38,933 nt of DNA, taken from NCBI RefSeq assembly GCF_002999335.1, contig NW_020312219.1, positions 1 to 38,933 of the forward strand, read 5' to 3'. The notes beneath the pieces were generated by a model. The model worked only from the letters and a program-made list of their open reading frames with translations. It had not been told where the DNA came from and ran no database searches. The translations under genes were made by a program, and so were the position numbers. Positions 30,301-38,933 of the stretch are shown here, one piece after another. Position 1 is the stretch's first letter. Each line of letters starts with the position of its first letter. This DNA is from Cyclospora cayetanensis. Its lineage: Eukaryota > Apicomplexa > Conoidasida > Eucoccidiorida > Eimeriidae.

Positions 30301-32117
30301 GCAAAGTCTTAAAACCAAGACTGTGTGTACATGATTTACCAGGATCCGGGAGGCGTTGGCCCAGTGTACTACAACACGCACCTTTCAGAACCTCAAACTT
30401 TAAGGCCTTGGTGGGCTATCTTTGCGCTTTGTGTTGTCACAGAAGGCGCATATCGATCCCTGGATCTACAGTTTTCTAGAGGAGTTGGTTTCATTTGAGC
30501 TTAAGCGTCTGGCCTCACGGACATCGGAGGACAGTGAAGATAGAGCTGAGGATGGCAAGGTGCCCGGCGTCCTTCGCCAAACTCTCAGCTGTCTTCAATT
30601 CCTCGTGCAGCACGTATCTGATTCTGCCGAGCTCTTTCGTGTGTACGGGGTTCTCCTCCTAAAAGCGCAAAAACCTGCGGAAGCTGTGTACAACTGGTTG
30701 AAGGAGTTCCGAACCCTCCAGGTACAACCCACACCCCAGGAGCCAAAGCCCCACAGCGTTCTTGTCGATCGACCACGAAGTGTGTGGTCATTTACATGCC
30801 CACATGCGTAAATGATGGGCCGCAAAGGCATCGCCAGGTTTGCCCTCTTGGCCAGTGGTGTGTGTCAAAGAACTGGAGATTTGCGTGCAGGCTGAATTGA
30901 CCAGAGGAAATGCCTCGATTTCCTGTAAATTAGAGCTAACAAACAAGCAGATCTCATGTTTGGAGAGAGCGCTCTCTTTATTGGAGACGTTTAGCCCCCA
31001 AAGCGAGAGACGGTGATGAATTTATTTTCTATGCCCCAAGCATATACGTTTCAAAAGCATCCTCGACTCATCGATGCACAAGCGCTTGTCAGGGACTAGG
31101 GCGAGCAAACTTTTCACGGATAGCGTCGTCTTGAGTGGGGGGTTTCTTTGTTACTGTCTGCAGAAACGATCTGCTACAGCAGATGAAAACGACCGTTGAA
31201 ACGCACCAGAGCCGGATAATCCCGGAGGCCGATGTAGCCAAGGAACGCGTAAGCGTAACTTAACTCCCGTACCCTACGAAGGTTTCTAATAAAACAAGCA
31301 TGGAGCGCCATTGTTGCTAGCTTGTTCGTTTCGCTCTGGTGTTTCAGCGCCATTTTACGGCCAGTCTAGTGTTATGGGATCTGCTGCTTGGGTGTCTTGC
31401 AGATGGAGTTGATATCGCTGCGGATTTCGGCTCTCCAGCAAAGAGCAAGAGATGCTCGCTGCCAAGAGGGCAAGAATGCCACCCCAACCGACTGAAGCAG
31501 CAGCAGTGTCCCTCTTGTGCTGCTGGCTCACGTATTTGGGCAACCTTTCATGACTCCTCTTCACCACAACTAGCTGTAGGAGTTTCAGGGCTCGTTTGTC
31601 TGTTTTCGGGCACCGAAGGCGTTAGGCTAATCGACCAGCTGCGCGCTAGACAGGTATGGGCAGTACTAACTGAGCCCATCCATATATCTGCGCGTTGCTA
31701 GTTCCTTTGTGCCGCTTTCTTTGTCCGTTTAACGATACATATTGACTGATCAGGGGTGCAAGCATGAAAGCACCTGCAGCTATTGCTGTGCCGCCCCTTT
31801 CAGCCTCAAGGAAGACGCCAAACACGGGGGGCACTTCAGCCTCTCAGACGTATGTCCTCTAGATTTGGTAGATACCAGAAGCTCGGAAAATGCGAACAAG
31901 AAGCTGCTCGTTATTCTGATTGCTTACTTGGATAAAAGCGGAAAGTGGCAGTGTCAAAGAACGGTAAATAGAAGTTTTTCCACTCTTCGTAGCCCACCTC
32001 TAAGGTCACGGTACGGTAACAGTTAATTCCTAACTCAAAACAAACTTGCTTTTCGTTTTCTTGATTGTGTTACAGAAGATCTTTATCCTTCTTCTGTACG
32101 CGCCACTCATTTCCTGA
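24321..32117 (+). CDS. TTC27: TTC27/Emw1-type TPR protein (many exons)
   Basis: Readable exons include 24321-24495, 24595-25079, 25236-25613, 25771-26094, parts of 26285-26850, 27127-27620, 27840-28370, about 28500-28665, 29010-29127, 29331-29440, 29631-29895, 30082-30240, 30443-30721, with phase-compatible exons at 31180-31248, 31348-31653, 31754-31963, 32076-32117. TTC27 landmarks occur in order: SLDGCDVRSELAYLCDLCIW, ITGAPGIRRKYQQVELPQLV, RTKTVERACLQLHALCEQLY, FTELKMWEEAADCLVAADRR, LEKQIAAHPTPHLLCTLADL, TQAWTLSGGRYARAQRGLAS, then TPR helices SWFALGCCAMKLDLLLEARA, AFARVVAIDPEEGDAWANLA and EAAKHKRENWMVWETF. TTC27 (yeast Emw1) is a conserved essential TPR protein linked to cell wall integrity in yeast; its molecular role is poorly defined. 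Low-complexity inserts enlarge this copy (Ser/Gly/Asn block from about 27335-27480). The four last exons are not clearly TTC27-like and could be another gene. Confidence 0.75.
26922..26995. repeat. TG-rich microsatellite, intronic
   Basis: TGTGTCTG and TATCTG units in an intron of the TTC27 gene between exons near 26850 and 27127, with TG on the coding strand. Confidence 0.9.
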
Positions 32118-32283
32118 GATGAAGAGAAATGGGCATCTGGGGTGCGCCTAGCTGCACCCTCTTTGCACACCGAGCTTGCACATAGCATTTAGCACACCCT
32201 CACACAACACTGCGACTTGTTGTATCCAGCTACCAGTTTCCTGCAAGTAGACATAAGAACAGACAAATCAATCAGTCAGCTTT
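32116..32283. repeat. Dispersed repeat, copy B
   Basis: Partner of 22854-23045, in the same orientation. Exact shared cores are GCGCCTAGCTGCAC and TTGCACATAG. It begins at the last stop codon of the upstream gene model. Confidence 0.4.
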
Positions 32284-33291
32284 TAACGAATTCGTTGTTA
32301 AATATAATTAGGGCAGTAGAAAGTGCCTCTGTGGAGCTTAGCCCGCCACTCGCATGGTGTTTCTGTAGCAGTAGGGCGATGTTGCACTGATGCGATTCGC
32401 CATCTAAACGTGCTACGGGAAGGTGAGGGCTAATGGCCTTGATTTTCTTATGTAGCACGAACAGCAGCTGGCGAGAGCGTTTTTGACCCAGTGGGAAAGA
32501 TTAATTCTCATTATTAAGACGGCCCCCGATCACGTAACCGCTACAGCTATTGCTGCCGTCTACGGCCCACGCACGCTGACTCTACATACATCCTTGGGGC
32601 TAATTTCTTCTGGTCTAACACTACCTGGGCTTGGCGTCCTTATCAGATAAGCATGCACTGTAGTAAAACGGACCTCCAGGCATAGCTGAGAGGTATTGGA
32701 GCCCAGAAATAAATGCGACGCCTACAGAAATTCTTGGTATATGCTGTGTTTTCAATAATGCTGTCATGTGCTCGATGTCCGAACACATTGTCGCGTGATC
32801 CAGGGGTAGGCCAAGCTAATTCTTGCATACGCTCTGCAAGTGACTGAGCACGACTGTTTCATAGGACTGAAAATTTTAACAAAGAAGCGAATTCATCACT
32901 TTACAATCGGGGTCACACAGTTGAAGGCGCACCCAAAATGGCAGTTCCATGAACAGAAGAAGTTATCTGCCTACGGGGAACGGACAGTGGTCTCTACTTC
33001 CTACGTCAACTTAGGCCAGGACGCGTGATGCTCGTTCTTGGGGAAGATAACCATGAGAAGATTCACTATCTCTCTGTTTTCAAGCAAGTATGTTTGGCTC
33101 AGATGGTATTTTCTATCTTTTTAATCTCACGTAGGTAGAATTGGTGTCCACCTTGCTCTGCTTGGGTCCGTTGGTTACGTGCCGCTGTGCAGCCAACGCA
33201 AAATAGCAGCGCCCCTGAGCTGTCTTCTAGATTAAAAGGTATTACGCTTCTCTCTCTGGCTCCATTTACTTCAGGTTATATCTGTTAGAAG
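32284..33291. other. AT-richer intergenic region, nothing recognised
   Basis: No CAG runs or microsatellites. Short frames on both strands (for example 32840-33028 plus) show no domain. The promoter of the secreted protein gene at 33292 should lie here. Confidence 0.5.
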
Positions 33292-35281
33292 ATGAAGCTG
33301 ATTTTCGGCGTTTTTCACCTCTTTATTTACCTTGTGACCGGGGTCACCGATGCAAGATTGAACAGCCCATACGAACACCAAGAGGAAGTCCAGCAGCCCA
33401 CGGTTTCTCCACGTTATGAATATGTGGACGAAGTATTTCTTCACGCATTTGCTGAGGTATTGAAGGAGCAATACGGCATACATTTGCCCATTTTCTGACC
33501 TGTATACCAGGCAGACAAGACGAAGCAACCAGCACATGGATCCCCAATGCCTCTTCCGTGTCTTGATAAGGTATAGTGTTTTGCCCCAACTTCAGGAAGA
33601 AATGGCAAACAGCGATGTAAGGCGAAGAACTCAGCCCCAGCCTATCTGTTTCTCGTGCCTCATGCACTGTCCGCTACTGTATTTTCTACCAAAAGCAAGG
33701 CGAAATCATTCATGAATCAACTCCTGTGAGCTGTAGTGCAATGCCATATCTACGCAAGACTAGGTGAAACTGAAAGGAAAAGGGCATGTGACATGAAATC
33801 ACCATGCACCGGGTCCTGTGCCTCCTGACGGCCCACAGTCGTATGCCTGGTGATATCACGAGGAAAACCGCAGAGCAGCTCCAGTGAGAAGACTGTCTGA
33901 GACCAAATCCGAGTGAAGCGGCTTCTGCAACACATTTTTCGACTAACTGAACCAAAACAGCCGAAGTTCAGTCTCTAGATGAGCAGAACATGCATAGGGC
34001 AAGCAGAATAAGTTTTTACAGCATACAAAAATTCTACAAAGTTCTACTAGGTTCCTGAAATCTAGCTATCCACTATTCCCTTGAACACGTTCTAATGCGT
34101 TGATTGTCTTAGCTAGAAGAAGTAGCGTATTTACTACTTGATTCATGTGTCTAAATATCGTCTTGCTTGCAAAGCACTGTCAGCCTGATACAAGAAGACG
34201 CAAAGTTGTGTGCTTGGGTGCTATAGGCTGTGCGCAACTACCTGTGAATACTCACAGCGATTAGAAGGTGCAGCTCGGCAGTGTGTATGGATGGCCCAGT
34301 CAGGGGAAGGAGGAGTTCTTTTGGGGAAAAATAACATGCCATTAAGTTTATGGTGGGTGTAGGGTAAACCATCTCCTTGCGGAGACTTTAAACGAAACAC
34401 AACATATATGGAAAATTATTTGTATCCTCCTCTTCATAAAAAAATACACGCGTTTTGGCACGTTTTCCGCCCAGTATAACTGACTGTTTGCTCTCTCTTA
34501 TAGCAGCTATCAATGGTAATACTCCTAGCAGTTGACCTGTAGCGAAAACTGGGAGCCGGAGAAGGAAAAGACGATGAAAAGAGTATACCAAGTATTCAGC
34601 ACTTCCTCGTATACCTGATGCTGAAATGGTTGTTCTTCGCACGTCCTGAAGCTGGCAAAGATCAGTTTTGCACGTAGATCTCAGAGCTACACGCTTTTTA
34701 CCTCACCCCTTGAACCACATGAGTGTTGCAAGATTGTGCAATTTCTGAACTGCGGTCGATTTGGGATGCAAAAGATGCTTGCTTCTGTTGATAATTGCTT
34801 GTGATTCAATAACATACCCATCACAAGCTATTACTAATTGCAGGAAAAAGACGGGGAAGCGAGCGATTTGTCCTATATGCATCCTGACCCATCCAAGTTT
34901 AATACTGCCTCCATTCTTCTCTGCGAACAGAGTTCTAAAACTTTCACAAGCCCAAAGATGTGCCTGAGGCACGTCGTAAAACTCATTTTTCTTCACAGAG
35001 TCCTTTGTGTGTTTCCGCAGTCATTAGGGCCTTCAGTGATTGTTTTTGACGTTTCGATGCTCTTATGTCAGGGGCTATGGGAACCGCTTTGCACTAGGCT
35101 TTTTTTCCTTTATTCTTATGTTTATTAGGGCCTTGAAGAGGCATTTACGAGTGCCAGATCTTTTAGTCACACCTTGGACCTTTTTAAGCGAGTACCCAAC
35201 CTTCTAGCAAACCAGCTTCAATCCATAGTTACTTCGCAAATTGAATCCGAAAAGGTTTCAAGCTACTCGCTTTGTCCTTAG
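33292..35281 (+). CDS. Small predicted secreted protein (three exons)
   Basis: Model: 33292-33456, 34844-34975, 35129-35281; all introns are GT-AG and phase 0; 149 residues. The first exon starts at ATG 33292 with a textbook signal peptide, MKLIFGVFHLFIYLVTGVTD, cleavage expected near residues 18-21. The mature part is polar, with few cysteines (about three: one each near LLCEQS, KMCLRH and the C-terminal SLCP), and helical towards the end (HTLDLFKRVPNLLANQLQSI). No known domain, GPI signal or second membrane segment. It would enter the secretory pathway and could be exported or sit in a secretory organelle. The first intron is long (1.4 kb) and might hide another exon. It is not recognised as a surface antigen family member: too few cysteines. 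The exon joins are inferred. Confidence 0.45.
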
Positions 35282-36433
35282 GGAGTAATCAACTTCACAG
35301 TTACACCCTTCCTTAGTGTAAAACATCTAATCTCCATCCTCACGACTTACAAAATGTTACTTCTTTGACACACCGATCCCAGCAGAACACATCCTAAAAT
35401 GCTTTATGGGAACCTGGCCGCTATGACTAGTCCTGTTAGCCTCCAATATATTCTTTGTCGAAGCAAGTTGTACGGGCAACCGAACTAGAGAAAGTTGATG
35501 ATCTGAAGCATGGCTTACGGATACCGTACGCCAGCTCACTGAATTTCATTAGCGAGTTCAGCCCTTCGCTTCCCGCTGAACTTCTTTCCCTTGTCAAAAC
35601 CCACTCATTTAAATTCCCTCACAGCAAGTGCATAATGCTGTGCAAACGCGGGCTTTCCCCTGCGGTGTTCCACAGGGTCCGCTGGCCTTGCATGCTGTTG
35701 TCCACCTCCACAGGATGGAAGATATGGCTTGATGGCATTACAAAAGCTTGATACGGGTAGGAAAACGATCCAGACACAATGCAAGTGTTCTCCTGGCTCG
35801 GTTTCAAGGCCTCCAAATGAGCTGTTATGTAGTTAGGCTCCAGCCACAACAGTTAAGAGTTATGGCATACCCGTGAAAAAAACCAGGAATAGACATCTGG
35901 TCATGGACCCCTAAATTCTTCTATAGGAACGGCGGTGGAGTTCAGATTCCCTCCATACACCAGCTTCTGCTGATATTACCCACTGCAGCTCCTATGTCCA
36001 AGAAAGTAGCCGCTGAAATCGAGACTGATTTATTTCGCTGTGCGCCCCAAGGTGTCCATTTCAATCCATATCTCCTGTTCCACACCAGGAATACTTAACA
36101 TTTTGAGTGGTTTAAGAACAATTTTCAGATCACATTGAGCTTGTAGCTCTGGGGGTCATCGCTACGAGCACCTCCAGCTGATTCCCCCTTTAAGACATAA
36201 TGAAAATCAGGAAGACAGAAACCCTTTGGTTTCATGTGCATCAATTTTGCCTTAAACTTCATAAAAAGCATGCCCTTCGAACAAGAGGGCTGGCTTACGT
36301 CGATGGAGCTTAACATTATTATACAGCAAAATAAAACAAATCAACAGCCATTAAAATTAATTTGGCTGCAAGCAAAGCGATATCGCAACCGAGACCCTCG
36401 CCAATGAGTCAAACAGAGCCAACTTCAACCCCT
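35282..36433. other. AT-richer region, no confident gene
   Basis: Holds a 98-codon frame without ATG at 35455-35751 (plus) and a 63-codon frame at 36125-36316 (minus), neither with a recognisable motif. It lies between convergent gene ends. Confidence 0.45.
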
Positions 36434-37801
36434 TCAAAGGAGGAACAGAGAAAGCGCGAACAAATGATTGTCAGCGATGCCCTGCTTTTCTCTAGCTAGT
36501 TGGAGTATTTTCCTCTTCTCTCTAACTTGGTCAGCAAGTCTGTCTGCGTGCTCACCAAGGAATTTCTCCGCAAGCATGTCGACTGTATGGTCGTTCCACT
36601 TCTGTGCAGCATGTCTCAGCACACTCCTCACTGATCTCTCCTTCGCCTTTTCAAATTTGATTCCAAGGGTCCTAAGGAACACATTGGTTGCGAAAGGAGT
36701 CTCGTCGCATGGGGTTTTTAACGGTCTCGCTTGCTCTACGTAGTCCTGCTCCATCAAAATCAGGCTCAATCCGAAAGCGTTTACCACCGGCTCAAATTTC
36801 TCACACACAGAATAATCGCAATCTGTAAACTTATCACCCATCCGAACCACGTCCGAAAACTTCCTAGCAGGCCTTCTCGAAATACAAGCCTCATCGCTCG
36901 CTACAGATCCCTCATTCGCATAGCGCAAGTGTCCCCTTGGTATCAAATCCAGGAATTCGTGGAAGGTCATTGCAATATCCTTCTCGGCTTCCCTCAGAAT
37001 AGGCCAGCTTTTTGTGGCAGGCTGATCAAGTACAGGGACAGGAATTCCATGTTCAGATGCAAGCAAGTCCAGTCCTCCAAGAAGTCGAAGACGTTCATTT
37101 GCACCTCTACAGAGAGCTGAAAGTAGTTTCAGGTGCGTCAGATACTCCCACTGCTGTTCCCTGCTAGCCCCTTGTCCTGGCCTCACAGCTTGCTCCATGG
37201 CACGTATGTGTCGCTCGTATGATTCCCTTGCCGCGCTCTGACTTAAGTATTGCTGGTCCTCACTGCTTGGCATATAGTACTTTATAAATGCAGATTTCAC
37301 CCGGTTTGAGGCAGCATTCCACCTCTTATTCAGGGTCATACTCTCCATTCTAAACTGCATTAACAATTCATCTATATTTAACCCGTCCAGTGGCAAGGGG
37401 GGAAGTGCTGCCACTTTCTTTGGCATCGACCTCCGTTTTAGTGCTACAGCTACACACACCACAGCCAATAACGAGAGAGCAAAAAACATTGCTTGTTTTA
37501 TGTTCTCACTCTTATTTTTTAGTAATGGTGCAGAATTCTTTTCCCTCTTTTGTAGATCCGGTTCTATTTCACTTCCTTTGTGGCTCTCGGTACCAAATTG
37601 TGTCCCTCGGAACTGATCTTCCATTAGTAGGCCATCCCATTCACCGCCGTAAGACTTCAGTTCATCAAATGAAGGACTCACAGCCGGCAAGCTTGCGCCC
37701 GTCATGGAAGGATCCTTCGTTGAATTTTTCCGGGAGGTGCCGACAGCTTGGAAGCCCGCCATTGTGATTAGCGAACATAAAATGAACGCAGAGAGAGACA
37801 C
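36434..37801 (-). CDS. Predicted membrane-anchored protein, lineage-specific in appearance
   Basis: One long open frame ending at 36434. It opens at 37801 right after an in-frame TAG, and its first codon is GTG. The first ATG (37762) would give 442 residues. The 13 codons before that ATG (VSLSAFILCSLITMAGFQAV reads into it) look like a signal peptide core, and the bases just before are CTCTAG, a possible splice acceptor. So a short upstream exon carrying the true start is likely. Numbered from 37801: residues 2-20 hydrophobic; 21-100 polar with Ser/Lys/Glu; 103-122 a transmembrane helix (AMFFALSLLAVVCVAVALKR) followed by basic residues; 123-455 a charged, helical domain with scattered cysteines, for example REQQWEYLTHLKLLSALCRG and KSWPILREAEKDIAMTFHEF. 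No kinase, protease or adhesion motif was seen. If the signal is real this is a type I protein with a large cytosolic part. Confidence 0.7.
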   Translation of the reverse strand: MSLSAFILCSLITMAGFQAVGTSRKNSTKDPSMTGASLPAVSPSFDELKSYGGEWDGLLMEDQFRGTQFGTESHKGSEIEPDLQKREKNSAPLLKNKSENIKQAMFFALSLLAVVCVAVALKRRSMPKKVAALPPLPLDGLNIDELLMQFRMESMTLNKRWNAASNRVKSAFIKYYMPSSEDQQYLSQSAARESYERHIRAMEQAVRPGQGASREQQWEYLTHLKLLSALCRGANERLRLLGGLDLLASEHGIPVPVLDQPATKSWPILREAEKDIAMTFHEFLDLIPRGHLRYANEGSVASDEACISRRPARKFSDVVRMGDKFTDCDYSVCEKFEPVVNAFGLSLILMEQDYVEQARPLKTPCDETPFATNVFLRTLGIKFEKAKERSVRSVLRHAAQKWNDHTVDMLAEKFLGEHADRLADQVREKRKILQLAREKQGIADNHLFALSLFLL

Positions 37802-38236
37802 CTAGAGCCCTCAGCTTTCTGAAAAATTGGGAAAATACTTTTTGAAAACAAAGATGAATTTGGAGGAGTCGCCGAGAGCATTTGCCGTGCCAATGCCGCA
37901 CGTGGCTCCAGCAACACCTGCCTGCAAGGGCTTTGCCGGGCTCCAAGCCGTCTCCCTACCTGTAAATGTTAAAGCAACCTGCAAGCTTGGCGAATCGCAT
38001 AGAAATATCAATGCGCCATATCTCAAAGCGAAGATATTGCAGGTTTCATCGTAGACTGAGAAAAAACACCCGACAAAATAATGAAAACCCTGTGCAACAG
38101 TCTTCGAGTTGTAGATAATAAACCACCCTTTAAACTGGTTGTAAATGCACTTCCTGCCCATTGCTCAATAAAATTTGATAGGAGCTGATGTCAGCTTAGA
38201 GAAACTGCTCTGTATGCGCGTCCATCACGGGGTACT
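37802..38236. other. Upstream region of the membrane-protein gene
   Basis: It should contain the 5' untranslated region, a possible small first exon and the promoter of the minus-strand gene. Frames at 37811-38161 show no conserved features. Confidence 0.4.
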
Positions 38237-38929
38237 TCAGTACAGCCGCTTGTCATCGCACAGTCCTGAATCCAAGAAGGGCAGTGCAGAACAGGAAGCC
38301 TGTATACCACTTTGAAGCCGGGAGCAAGGGTAGTGCCTGCCCAAGATGAGGCAGAAACAAAGCCGTGGAACGCAAGAGGTCCCATCGGAAATTTTATGAA
38401 AAAACATTTCCAGCCCACAGTCTCGATAAGCTTCCTGGATATTTCCCAATAGAGCTACAAACAACTTACTCAGTAGACGTGAAGAGCGTTCACATGGCTG
38501 ATCAGATAAGTTGACCCTTATTCTTAGCCCCAAATTCACAGATATCCCAGCATTTTGCAAGGAATATCCTAATGGTTGCAAGGAATTGTGCCTATTAAAC
38601 TGTGTGAGCATGTATCCAGTCGCATAAAGAAAGCTAGTGCGCATGCATAGAACATATTTTCCTAGCGTCAGGCTACGCCATCCACAAAGTATGCGCTTCA
38701 TAGGAATACCTAAGCTCAAAAGCTCCCTCTTAGGTCTACGTAAGAAACATCCGGGAATCAGAACACTCTCTTGTACAGCAGTGTCTCCACGGTGCAAATG
38801 CAGTCGGGACATGCCGCATAGTTCATCTCCATACCCTGAAAGAGACCTAACGGCATAATTGTAGAGCCAATCTACTTGAGAGCGTCTGGCCACAAATCCA
38901 CATATGGAAAACACCTTGGTAAACGCCAA
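38237..38929 (-). CDS. Open frame of unknown function reaching the right edge
   Basis: A 230-codon minus-strand frame that opens at the window edge without an ATG at its first codon and ends at 38237, so it is either a 3' exon of a gene continuing outside or a chance frame. The protein is Cys/Leu/Ser/Arg-rich with no signal peptide, domain or repeat. Its length is somewhat above what chance would usually give at this base composition. An internal ATG at about 38812 (GMSRLHLHRG) could start a shorter product. Confidence 0.3.
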   Translation of the reverse strand: MAFTKVFSICGFVARRSQVDWLYNYAVRSLSGYGDELCGMSRLHLHRGDTAVQESVLIPGCFLRRPKRELLSLGIPMKRILCGWRSLTLGKYVLCMRTSFLYATGYMLTQFNRHNSLQPLGYSLQNAGISVNLGLRIRVNLSDQPCERSSRLLSKLFVALLGNIQEAYRDCGLEMFFHKISDGTSCVPRLCFCLILGRHYPCSRLQSGIQASCSALPFLDSGLCDDKRLY

Positions 38930-38933
38930 CCTT

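Noticed and set aside
35455..35751. 98-codon plus-strand frame as a gene
   Set aside because: It has no ATG near its start, no splice acceptor directly upstream and no recognised motif.

Overview
The window looks like nuclear DNA of an apicomplexan parasite, most likely a coccidian of the genus Eimeria. The reasons are: many CAG/CTG runs giving Gln and Ala tracts inside conserved housekeeping proteins; scattered TTTAGGG/CCCTAAA telomere-type heptamers; genes split into many short exons by introns of about 50-400 bases; and long TG microsatellites in introns. The genus is inferred from these features, not proven. All splice sites were read by eye and accepted only when the reading phase matched across the junction and the protein stayed plausible.

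Left third (1-15 kb). The last exon of a SNAP-25-type SNARE gene (+) lies at 428-577. A Dpy-30 domain protein (-) is at 1469-1942. A one-exon gene (+, 3492-4784) is built from 18-bp and 15-bp tandem repeats. On the minus strand follow a six-exon gene for a predicted secreted, alpha-helical protein (8397-5386) and a nine-exon UTP15 homologue (13547-9380), a WD40 protein of the small-subunit processome that carries a poly-Gln insert. Head to head with UTP15 is a + strand gene (13770-14993) for a low-complexity protein with a hydrophobic C-terminus.

Middle (15-32 kb). A seven-exon Ras-like GTPase with an unusual G3 region (-, 17513-15535) is followed by a DEP plus DUF547 domain protein (+, 19166-22258, possibly starting near 18.7 kb) and a long many-exon TTC27/Emw1-type TPR protein (+, from 24321). 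The TTC27 gene may end at 32117 if the last exons belong to it. The conserved genes serve unrelated cell functions (membrane fusion, chromatin or cilia, rRNA processing, signalling). Nothing suggests an operon or a mobile cluster.

Right part (32-38.9 kb). The texture changes near 32 kb: CAG runs, GC-rich stretches and microsatellites stop and the DNA becomes more AT-rich. The genes here are lineage-specific in appearance: a small three-exon secreted protein (+, 33292-35281), a membrane-anchored protein of about 440-455 residues (-, 36434-37801) and an uncertain open frame running to the right edge. This resembles a border between the repeat-rich and repeat-poor segments described for Eimeria chromosomes.

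No tRNA, rRNA, CRISPR array or transposase gene was recognised.
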